Below the pieces are notes generated by a model. The model was given only the letters and a program-made list of their open reading frames with translations, was not told the origin of the DNA and did no database searches. Both the position numbers and the translations under genes were made by a program. This document shows, piece after piece, positions 45,783 to 52,956 of a DNA stretch of 64,000 nt. The stretch's first letter is position 1. Each line of letters opens with the position of its first letter. Location of the stretch: NCBI RefSeq assembly GCF_030719295.1, contig NZ_CP120997.1, positions 5,962,001-6,026,000 on the forward strand. Direction: 5' to 3'. The stretch is from Streptomyces sp. Mut1. Its GTDB lineage: Bacteria > Actinomycetota > Actinomycetes > Streptomycetales > Streptomycetaceae.

Positions 45783-46259
45783 GTGGACAAGAGAGCAGGG
45801 CGCGAGTCCGCAGCGATGCGGCTCGATGACCCGTGGGACGACGCGTCGGCCTCCGGATGGGAGGAGCTGGACGGCGCGGGCGGTCTCGCGCCCGCCCGGG
45901 TGCCTGGGCCGGCCGCACCGAGGGACGGCCACAGCGCGGCGGACATCTATCTGGAGGTGCAGCGCAGCGAGGCCTTCCAGGAGGTGCGCCGCCGCTACCG
46001 GCGCTTCGTCGTCCCCGCCACCGTCGCCTTCCTCGTCTGGTACCTCGCCTATGTCGTCACCGCGGTCACCGCGCCGGGGCTGATGGCGAGGCCGGTGGCC
46101 GGGGCGGTCAATGTGGCGATGGTCGCCGGGCTCGGTCAGTTCCTGACGACGTTCCTGCTCACGGGGGCGTACGCACGGCACGCGCGGTTGCGCCGGGACC
46201 GGGCCGCGCTCGACCTGCGCTGGGAGACCCAGGAGATGACGCGGGGGGCCGGGCGGTGA
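45783..46259 (+). CDS. DUF485 inner membrane protein (partner of acetate symporter)
   Basis: A 158-residue protein. GTG 45783 has AAGGGGAG (45768-45775) upstream. The N-terminal half is hydrophilic; the C-terminal half has the DUF485 pattern YLEVQRSEAFQEVRRRYRRFVVPATVAFLVWYLAYV and a second hydrophobic segment VNVAMVAGLGQFLTTFLLT. In enterobacteria the DUF485 protein YjcH is encoded with ActP and Acs. Here it overlaps the symporter start by 4 bases, so the two are translationally coupled. Confidence 0.9.
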   Translation: MDKRAGRESAAMRLDDPWDDASASGWEELDGAGGLAPARVPGPAAPRDGHSAADIYLEVQRSEAFQEVRRRYRRFVVPATVAFLVWYLAYVVTAVTAPGLMARPVAGAVNVAMVAGLGQFLTTFLLTGAYARHARLRRDRAALDLRWETQEMTRGAGR

Positions 46260-47848
46260 GCGGCCACCATCAGACACTGGCGCTGCTGCTGTTCAGCGTC
46301 TTCATCGCGGTCACTCTCGCCATCACGACCTGGGTGAGCCGCAACAGGCACGGATCGGCCGAGGAGTTCTACGCCGGTGGCCGGCTGTTCTCCCCGATGG
46401 AGAACGGTTTCGCCATCGCGGGCGACTACATGTCGGCAGCCTCCTTCCTGGGCATCTCCGGTCTGATCGCGCTCTTCGGCTACGACGGCATGCTCTACTC
46501 GGTCGGCTTCCTGGTCGCCTGGCTGGTCGTCCTGCTGCTCGTGGCGGAACTCGTGCGCAACTGCGGGCGGTTCACCCTCGCCGACGTGGTGGCGGCCCGG
46601 ATGGCGGAGCGCCCGGTCCGCATCGCGGCGGGGACGTCCTCCGTCACCGTCTCCGTGCTCTACCTGGTGGCGCAGATGGTCGGCGCGGGCAGTCTGGTGG
46701 CCCTGCTCCTCGGCGGGACGAGCGGGGCGGCCCGGTCCTGGACCGTCATCGGCGTCGGGGCGCTCATGGTGGTGTACGTCTCGCTCGGCGGGATGCGCGC
46801 CACCACCTGGATCCAGATCGTCAAGGCCGTCCTGCTGATGGCCGGCACCGTCACGCTGACCGTGCTCGTCCTGGTCCACTTCCACGGAAACATCAACGAG
46901 TTGCTCCACTCCGCCGCCGGCCACAGCGGCTACGGCAAGGACTTCCTCTCGCCCGGCCTGCGGTACGGGGGGAGCTGGACGGCGCGTATCGACTTCATCA
47001 GCCTCGGTCTTGCCCTGGTACTGGGCACGGCGGGGCTGCCGCACATCCTGTCCCGCTTCTACACCGTGCCCACCGCCCGCGCGGCCAGGCGGTCGGTCGT
47101 CTGGTCCATCGGCCTCATCGGGAGCTTCTACCTGATGACGATCGTGCTGGGGTTCGGCGCGGCGGCGCTGGTCGGCACGGCCGACGTACGGGAGTCGAAC
47201 CCCGCCGGGAACACGGCCGTTCCGCTGCTGGCCATGGTGCTCGGCGGGGGCGAGGGCTCCACCGGCGGGACGATCCTGTTCGCCGTGGTCGCCGCCGTCG
47301 CCTTCGCGACCATCCTCGCGGTCGTCGCCGGCATCACCCTCGCCTCGTCCGCGTCCGTCGCCCACGATCTGTACGCCTCGCTCAAGCGGCCCGGCGGCAA
47401 GCAGCACAGCGAGGTGGCCGTGGCCCGGGTGGCGGCGGCCGGCATCGGAGTGGCCGCCATCGGGCTGGGCCTGCTGGCGCAGGACCTCAACGTGGCGTTC
47501 CTGGTGGGCCTGGCCTTCGCGGTCGCCGCCTCGGCCAACCTCCCGGTGCTGCTCTACTCGTTGTTCTGGCGGAACTTCACCACGCGCGGCGCGGTCTGGT
47601 CGGTCTACGGCGGCCTGATTCCCGCCATCCTGCTCGTCCTGCTGTCCCCGGTCGTTTCCGGCAGCCCCGCCTCGCTCTTCCCCGGCGCCGACTTCCAGGT
47701 CTTCCCCCTGGAGAACCCCGGCCTGGTCTCCATCCCGCTGGGCTTCCTCGCCGGCTGGATCGGCACCGTCACCGCCGGCGAACCGCCAGACGCGGCCAAG
47801 CACGCGGAGATCGAGGTGCGCGCGATGACGGGGGCCGGCGCGGTGTGA
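46256..47848 (+). CDS. actP: Cation/acetate symporter (SSS family)
   Basis: A 530-residue sodium:solute symporter. GTG 46256 overlaps the DUF485 stop. About 13 hydrophobic segments are present, with family motifs ITTWVSRNRHGSAEEFYAGGR, FAIAGDYMSAASFLGISG, GLPHILSRFYTVP and VAFATILAVVAGITLASS. ActP takes up acetate and related short monocarboxylates. Together with the upstream two-component system it resembles acetate-responsive kinase/symporter modules. The citrate synthase homologues and PatA further downstream make carbon flux through acetyl-CoA a recurring theme, although this is inference. Confidence 0.92.
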   Translation: MSGHHQTLALLLFSVFIAVTLAITTWVSRNRHGSAEEFYAGGRLFSPMENGFAIAGDYMSAASFLGISGLIALFGYDGMLYSVGFLVAWLVVLLLVAELVRNCGRFTLADVVAARMAERPVRIAAGTSSVTVSVLYLVAQMVGAGSLVALLLGGTSGAARSWTVIGVGALMVVYVSLGGMRATTWIQIVKAVLLMAGTVTLTVLVLVHFHGNINELLHSAAGHSGYGKDFLSPGLRYGGSWTARIDFISLGLALVLGTAGLPHILSRFYTVPTARAARRSVVWSIGLIGSFYLMTIVLGFGAAALVGTADVRESNPAGNTAVPLLAMVLGGGEGSTGGTILFAVVAAVAFATILAVVAGITLASSASVAHDLYASLKRPGGKQHSEVAVARVAAAGIGVAAIGLGLLAQDLNVAFLVGLAFAVAASANLPVLLYSLFWRNFTTRGAVWSVYGGLIPAILLVLLSPVVSGSPASLFPGADFQVFPLENPGLVSIPLGFLAGWIGTVTAGEPPDAAKHAEIEVRAMTGAGAV

Positions 47849-48083
47849 GCCGTGCGGAGCGCGGGCCGGTCGTCGATGCCCTCGAAACTGTTCGTGTCCC
47901 GACAGCGGGGAGCCGCTTGCCCGAGGGATGCCCGAGGCGGCCGGTGGCTAGTACGGTGACGCGCGTAGGGGTGGTGGCAGCCGGGCAGGTTTGAAGCAGG
48001 GCGCCGATGCTCATGCGTAGGAGTGGCCGGAGAAGCGGTTCGGGCGCTTCCGCGCTTCCGGAAATCGCCTTGTTTCCTACCCC

Positions 48084-48119
48084 ACGCAATCTGTTTGCGT
48101 TTCTTGCGCTAATCTTGCG
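48084..48119 (+). promoter_or_regulatory. LacI-type operator array and promoter of the regulator
   Basis: ACGCAA-TCTGT-TTGCGT (48084-48100) is a perfect inverted repeat, followed by two further TTGCG half-sites at 48104 and 48115. TAATCT (48110-48115) is a good -10 hexamer ending 7 bases before the ATG, so the array overlaps the promoter and the mRNA would be leaderless. Autorepression is likely. Confidence 0.65.
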
Positions 48120-48122
48120 TGT

Positions 48123-49142
48123 ATGACGCGACGACTTGCTCAGGTGGCACAGAAGGTTGGAGTCAGCGAGGCCACGGTCAGCCGGGTGCTCAACGGCAAG
48201 CCGGGCGTTTCCGACGCCACGCGGCAGGCTGTTCTGTCCGCGCTCGATGTCCTCGGCTACGAACGGCCGACCCAGTTGCGCGGCGAACGGGCCCGGCTGG
48301 TGGGCCTCGTCCTGCCCGAACTGCAGAACCCGATCTTCCCCGCATTCGCCGAGGTGGTCGGCGGCGCGCTCGCGCAGCAGGGCCTCACCCCCGTCCTGTG
48401 CACCCAGACCAAGGGCGGGGTCTCCGAGGCGGACTACGTCGAACTGCTCCTGCAGCAGCAGGTCTCGGGCGTGGTCTTCGCCGGTGGCCTCTACGCCCAG
48501 GCCGACGCCCCGCACGACCACTACAAGGTGCTGGCCGACCGCAAGATCCCCGTCGTCCTGATCAACGCGGCCATCGCCCACCTCGGCTTCCCCTGCGTCT
48601 CCTGCGACGACTCCGTGGCCGTCGAGCAGGCCTGGCGCCACCTGGTCTCGCTGGGCCACGAGCGCATCGGGCTGGTGCTCGGCCCCTCGGACCACATGCC
48701 CTCGCAGCGCAAGCTGGCCGCCGCCCGCGTGCTCGCCGAGGAGTCCGGCACGAGCATCCCGGACGCGTGGGTGACCCGGGCCATGTTCTCGCTGGAGGGC
48801 GGGCAGGCCGCCGCCACGCGGCTGCTGGACGACGGTGTCACCGGATTCATCTGCGCCAGCGACCCGCTCGCCCTGGGAGCCGTCCGCGCGGCCCGGCGGC
48901 GGGGCCTCTCGGTGCCGGACGACGTGTCCGTCGTGGGGTACGACGACTCGGCCTTCATGAACTGCACCGAGCCGCCGCTCACCACCGTCCGCCAGCCGAT
49001 CGAGGCCATGGGCCGGGCCGCGGTCGAGCTGCTCTCCGTGCAGATCGGCGGGCGTGCGGTGCCCTCGGACGAGCTGCTCTTCGAACCGGAACTCGTTGTT
49101 CGAGGCTCCACGGCCCAGCCTCCGCGCGGTGCTTCCCGCTGA
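48123..49142 (+). CDS. LacI family transcriptional regulator
   Basis: A 339-residue regulator. The N-terminal HTH is QVAQKVGVSEATVSRVLNGK with hinge, then a periplasmic-binding-protein-like effector domain (LVGLVLPELQNPIFPAF, ERIGLVLGPSD, GFICASDPLALGAVRAARR, DDVSVVGYDDS). No ribosome site precedes ATG 48123, consistent with leaderless translation from the -10 at 48110. Such proteins usually repress sugar uptake or catabolic genes, but no transport gene is adjacent; the nearest neighbour is a convergent citrate synthase homologue. TTGCG palindromes occur on both sides of the gene. Confidence 0.92.
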   Translation: MTRRLAQVAQKVGVSEATVSRVLNGKPGVSDATRQAVLSALDVLGYERPTQLRGERARLVGLVLPELQNPIFPAFAEVVGGALAQQGLTPVLCTQTKGGVSEADYVELLLQQQVSGVVFAGGLYAQADAPHDHYKVLADRKIPVVLINAAIAHLGFPCVSCDDSVAVEQAWRHLVSLGHERIGLVLGPSDHMPSQRKLAAARVLAEESGTSIPDAWVTRAMFSLEGGQAAATRLLDDGVTGFICASDPLALGAVRAARRRGLSVPDDVSVVGYDDSAFMNCTEPPLTTVRQPIEAMGRAAVELLSVQIGGRAVPSDELLFEPELVVRGSTAQPPRGASR

Positions 49143-49146
49143 CCGT

Positions 49147-49158
49147 CGCAATTTTGCG
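49147..49158. promoter_or_regulatory. Second putative LacI half-site palindrome
   Basis: CGCAA-TT-TTGCG is a perfect 12-bp palindrome 4 bases after the LacI stop, sharing the TTGCG element of the upstream array; another TTGCG follows at 49174. It lies between convergent stops. Confidence 0.45.
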
Positions 49159-49171
49159 TCAACGGTGCCGT

Positions 49172-50476
49172 CTATTGCGTGAGTACCCCATCCGGTACGG
49201 GGAGCGGCTGGGGCGGCCGGGGTCCCGTGTAGTGCCCGCTGGGACGCATCCGCAGCGGGCGTTCCCCGTACTCCTCCAGTGCATGCGCGATCCAGCCCGC
49301 CGTACGGGAGATCGCGAACACGGTCTCTCCCGCCTCCGCGGGCATGTCCGAGGCGACCGAGAGAACGGCCAGGGCCAGGTCGACGTTGGCGTACAGGGTC
49401 GCGTCCCGTGCGGTGGTCGCGACCACGTCACGGGCGGCGGCCAGGGCCGGAGCCGCCCGGGGGATGTGTGCCAGCAGGCCGAACAGGGTCTGCGCGCGGG
49501 GGTCCTCGCCGGTGTACAGCCGATGGCCGAGTCCGGGCACCTGGCGGCCGGCCCGCAGATGGTCCGCGACCACCGGGGCCGCGCCGCCGCGCTCCAGAAC
49601 CTCCGCCAGCATGCGGTGCGCCAGCCCGCCGGCCGCGCCGTGCAGGGGGCCTTCCAGCACGCCGAGACCCGCCGAGACCACCGCGTACGGATGAGCGCGC
49701 GCGGAGGCGGCGACCCTCGCCGCCAGCGTGGAGGCGGCCAGATCGTGGTCGATCAGGAGGCCGAGCGCGGTGTCCAGGACGGCCAGTGACGCCTCGTCGG
49801 GCTCACGTGCGGTGAGTTTCGGCCACAGTTGACGGGCCAAGCCGTCCGGGGCTTCCCCGCTGCCGCTGCCGTCCGCCCGCTCCCGGCCCACCGTCGGCAA
49901 CGCCGCGACCAGCGCGGGGATCAGGCTTCGCGCACCCCCGAGCACCGCCGCGCGCGACAGGTCGAAACGCAGCGGGTCGGCGGCAGCGGCGGCCACGACC
50001 GCCACCCGTAGCCGGTCCGTTGACCCGCAGTGCTCCGGCAGCGCGCCGACCGCCCGGCGGGCGGCGGACACGGTCTGCGCCGGAGCGGTGAAACGCACGC
50101 CCGGCCGCAGCTCACCGGTCCACAGCCACTCGGCGACCTCCTCGTACGAATGGCGCGTGGCCAGCTCCGCCGCGTCCACCCCCCGGAAGTAGTACCGCTC
50201 ACCGGTGATGAGGGTGATACCGGTACGGACGGAGGGCTCACCGGCGGGGGAGGGCGGCTCCCTGCGTCCCGTCCGCCGCGCCAGCGCGTCGACCTCCGCC
50301 GCGTCGAACGTGCTGCCGCGCCCGCCCGGCTCACGGCTGCTGTTCAGCTGGCGGCGGCTGACATAGGCGTACACCGTCTCGGGCTTCACGCCGAGGCGCT
50401 CGGCCGTTTCCCGCGTGGTGAGCCGCTCGCCCGCCGTGCCCGGCCGTGCCTCGTCCGCCCCTGATTGGTCCGTCAT
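49172..50476 (-). CDS. Citrate synthase homologue with N-terminal MerR/excisionase-like HTH
   Basis: A 434-residue fusion. The ATG complementary to 50474-50476 has only a weak GGTGA upstream. Residues ~18-65 (LTTRETAERLGVKPETVYAYVSRR, then FDAAEVDALA) are a MerR/HTH_17-type DNA-binding domain. Residues ~90-434 are citrate-synthase-like with catalytic His in EGPLHGAAGG, His in GLGHRLYTGEDPR, Asp in YANVDLALAV, and a C-terminal AGWIAHALEEY. All three catalytic residues remain, so activity is possible. It is divergent from a second homologue across a palindrome (50521-50535). The fusion suggests a metabolite-sensing transcription factor, which is inference. Confidence 0.85.
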   Translation of the reverse strand: MTDQSGADEARPGTAGERLTTRETAERLGVKPETVYAYVSRRQLNSSREPGGRGSTFDAAEVDALARRTGRREPPSPAGEPSVRTGITLITGERYYFRGVDAAELATRHSYEEVAEWLWTGELRPGVRFTAPAQTVSAARRAVGALPEHCGSTDRLRVAVVAAAAADPLRFDLSRAAVLGGARSLIPALVAALPTVGRERADGSGSGEAPDGLARQLWPKLTAREPDEASLAVLDTALGLLIDHDLAASTLAARVAASARAHPYAVVSAGLGVLEGPLHGAAGGLAHRMLAEVLERGGAAPVVADHLRAGRQVPGLGHRLYTGEDPRAQTLFGLLAHIPRAAPALAAARDVVATTARDATLYANVDLALAVLSVASDMPAEAGETVFAISRTAGWIAHALEEYGERPLRMRPSGHYTGPRPPQPLPVPDGVLTQ

Positions 50477-50520
50477 GCCGTCACCGTATCCCCGTGCCGT
50501 CATCGAATCCATGGATCTGT

Positions 50521-50535
50521 ATTGATTCAATCAAT
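50521..50535. promoter_or_regulatory. Palindromic operator in the divergent citrate synthase promoter
   Basis: ATTGATT-C-AATCAAT is a perfect 15-bp palindrome, 44 bases from the HTH-citrate-synthase start. A further half-site GAATCAAT lies at 50568-50575, and TTGACA (50537-50542) directly follows the palindrome, consistent with a repressor or MerR-type site at a -35 element. Confidence 0.7.
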
Positions 50536-50610
50536 GTTGACAGATTTGCAGTCATTCATGGACAGTCGAATCAATATCAAGGAGTCACCGGACTGCCCAC
50601 GGAGGAAGCA

Positions 50611-51771
50611 ATGACGACCACGACCGGCGGAACACCGCTCGACGTCCCCCGAGGTCTCGCGGGTGTCGTCGTGACCGATACGGCCCTCGGGGACGTCCGG
50701 GGCCGCGAGGGCTTCTACCACTACCGCCAGTACTCGGCGGTCGAACTGGCGCGGACCCGCAGTTTCGAGGACGTCTGGTACCTCATGACCGAGGGCGAGC
50801 TGCCCGCTCCGGCGGCCCGCGCCGACTTCGCCGCCCGTACGGCCGCCCTGCGCGTCCTGCCCGACGCGGTACGCGACGCCCTGCCGGCCATAGCCCGCGC
50901 GAGCGCGGTGTCGGGCCCGCTGTCCGGGCTGCGCACGGCGCTCTCCCTGCTCGGGGCATCGGCCGGCTTCCGGCCGGTGTACGACATCGACGCGCCCCGG
51001 CGTCGCGCCGACGCCCTGGCCGCCTGCGCCGCAGTCCCCACCGTGCTGGCCGCCCTGCACCGCCTCGGCCAGGGACTCGACCCCGTGGAACCGCGCGCCG
51101 ACCTGCCGCACGCGGCCAACTACCTCTACATGCTGACCGGTTCCGTGCCGGACGCGGCCCGGGTCAGGGCCGTCGAGCAGTATCTGATCGCCACCGTCGA
51201 CCACGGATTCAACGCGTCGACCTTCACCGGACGGGTCGTCGCCTCGACCGGAGCGGACATCGCCGCCTGCTTGGTCGCCGCCGTCGGGGCACTCTCCGGC
51301 CCGCTGCACGGCGGTGCGCCCAGCCGCGCCCTCGACACCCTGGACGCGATCGGCACCCCCGACCGCATCGACGGCTGGATCCGCGAGCGGGTGCTCGCAG
51401 GCGACCGGATCATGGGCTTCGGCCACCCGGTCTACCGTACCGAGGACCCCCGCTCCCGCATGCTGCGGTCCATCGCCCAGGGCTTCGGCGGGACGCTGGT
51501 GGACTTCGCCGTCGAGGTGGAACGCCAGGTCGAGGCGATCCTCGCCGAACTCAAGCCGGGGCGCGAACTGCACACCAACGTGGAGTTCTACGCCGGAGTG
51601 GTCATGGAGCTGTGCGGGCTGCCGCGCGAGATGTTCACCCCGACCTTCTGCGCGGCGCGGGTCGTGGGCTGGAGCGCCAATATCCTGGAGCAGGCGGAGG
51701 ACTCGAAGATCATCCGCCCGGCGGCCCGCTACGTCGGCCCGCCCCCGCCGCAGCCGGTCCCGGCAGTCTGA
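50611..51771 (+). CDS. Citrate/2-methylcitrate synthase-like protein
   Basis: A 386-residue protein. ATG 50611 follows GGAGG (50601-50605). Citrate synthase motifs are GPLHGGAPSRAL (His), GFGHPVYRTEDPR (His) and AANYLYMLTG. The expected catalytic Asp position reads HTNVEFYAGVV, with Glu replacing Asp; the other catalytic residues remain. The C-terminus ends IIRPAARYVGPPPPQPVP. It may make citrate, 2-methylcitrate or a related acyl-CoA/oxoacid adduct. It is divergent from the HTH fusion and 19 bases upstream of the CobW-like gene, so the two probably form an operon. Confidence 0.88.
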   Translation: MTTTTGGTPLDVPRGLAGVVVTDTALGDVRGREGFYHYRQYSAVELARTRSFEDVWYLMTEGELPAPAARADFAARTAALRVLPDAVRDALPAIARASAVSGPLSGLRTALSLLGASAGFRPVYDIDAPRRRADALAACAAVPTVLAALHRLGQGLDPVEPRADLPHAANYLYMLTGSVPDAARVRAVEQYLIATVDHGFNASTFTGRVVASTGADIAACLVAAVGALSGPLHGGAPSRALDTLDAIGTPDRIDGWIRERVLAGDRIMGFGHPVYRTEDPRSRMLRSIAQGFGGTLVDFAVEVERQVEAILAELKPGRELHTNVEFYAGVVMELCGLPREMFTPTFCAARVVGWSANILEQAEDSKIIRPAARYVGPPPPQPVPAV

Positions 51772-51790
51772 CCCCGCAGGAAGGTCCCCG

Positions 51791-52930
51791 TTGAGCCCGT
51801 CGTCGCCCCGCAGCCCACAGATCCCGGTCGTCGTCCTCGCGGGATTCCTGGGATCCGGCAAGACGACGCTGCTCAACCACCTCCTGCGGCACCGCGCGGG
51901 GAACCGGATCGGCGTCGTCGTCAACGACTTCGGGGCCATCGAGATCGACGCCATGACCGTCTCCGGACAGGTCGGCTCGACCGTCTCGCTGGGCGGTGGC
52001 TGCCTGTGCTGCGCGGTCGACGCGAGCGAACTGGACACGTATCTGGAGACCCTCACCCGGCCCGCCGCCCGGCTCGACGTCATCGTCATCGAGGCGAGCG
52101 GGCTCGCGGAGCCGCAGGAACTCGTCCGGATGATCCTCGCCAGCGACAACCCGCACATCGTGTACGGGGGACTGGTCGAGGTGGTCGACGCCGCGGAGTT
52201 CGAGGCCACCCGGCAGCGCCACCCGGAGATCGACCGCCATCTCGCGGTGGCCGACCTCGTCGTGCTGAACAAGACGGACCGGGCCGGGGACGCGGAGTGC
52301 GCCCGCATCCGGCAGGCCGTCACCGACAGCGGCAGCACCGCGGCGGTCGTCCCCGCCACCTACGGGCGGATCGACCCGGAACTGCTCCTCGACGCGGCGC
52401 TGCGCCCGGACGGGGACGAGAAGGCGCGCCAGCTCACCTTCGAGGACCTGTACCTGGAGGAGCGCGCCGAGGAGGACGGCCACGGCGACCATCTGCACAC
52501 GGCGTACGAGAGCGTCGACTTCGCCTCCGACGCGCCGATGGACCCCCGCCGGCTGATGGGCTTCCTCGACTCACGGCCCGAAGGCCTGTACCGGATCAAG
52601 GGCTACGTCGGCTTCGGCGCGGGCGACCCGGACAACGCCTACGGGGTGCACGCCGTAGGCAGGTTCCTGCGCTTCACCCCCAGGCCCTGGACGCGCGGCG
52701 AGCCGAAGCGGACCCATCTCGTCCTGATCGGCTCCGGCATCGACGCGCCGGCCCTGCGCAAGGAACTGGAGAGCTGCCGCACGACGGAGGAGCCGGGCGG
52801 CCCCGGCACCGGCCCGGGAGCGCCCGGCGTGGGAACACCTGGCCCGGAAACGCCGCAGGACGCCGCACACGAGCGAGCCATGTGGGGCGTCCTGCGGTAC
52901 GTGCAACAGCCCGGCGACGACGCCGCGTAG
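51791..52930 (+). CDS. CobW/COG0523 family GTPase, putative metallochaperone
   Basis: A 379-residue G3E GTPase. The TTG start at 51791 has GGAAGG upstream; the longer open frame overlaps the citrate synthase gene. The P-loop is GFLGSGKT (residues 18-25), the metal-binding CXCC is GGCLCCAV (Cys71, Cys73, Cys74), G4 is NKTD, and a CobW C-terminal domain (EGLYRIKGYVGF, THLVLIGSGID) follows. Members deliver Zn, Co or Fe to enzymes. A His-rich patch (EEDGHGDHLHTAYES) precedes the C-terminal domain. Being coupled to a citrate synthase homologue is unusual; the metal and client are unknown. Confidence 0.9.
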   Translation: MSPSSPRSPQIPVVVLAGFLGSGKTTLLNHLLRHRAGNRIGVVVNDFGAIEIDAMTVSGQVGSTVSLGGGCLCCAVDASELDTYLETLTRPAARLDVIVIEASGLAEPQELVRMILASDNPHIVYGGLVEVVDAAEFEATRQRHPEIDRHLAVADLVVLNKTDRAGDAECARIRQAVTDSGSTAAVVPATYGRIDPELLLDAALRPDGDEKARQLTFEDLYLEERAEEDGHGDHLHTAYESVDFASDAPMDPRRLMGFLDSRPEGLYRIKGYVGFGAGDPDNAYGVHAVGRFLRFTPRPWTRGEPKRTHLVLIGSGIDAPALRKELESCRTTEEPGGPGTGPGAPGVGTPGPETPQDAAHERAMWGVLRYVQQPGDDAA

Positions 52931-52956
52931 GACGCCTCGCCCGCCGGGCCGGCGGC

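Noticed and set aside
52931..52956. Terminator between the CobW-like gene and parC
   Set aside because: Only a 5-bp stem (52941-52945 with 52951-52955) is present; too weak to call.
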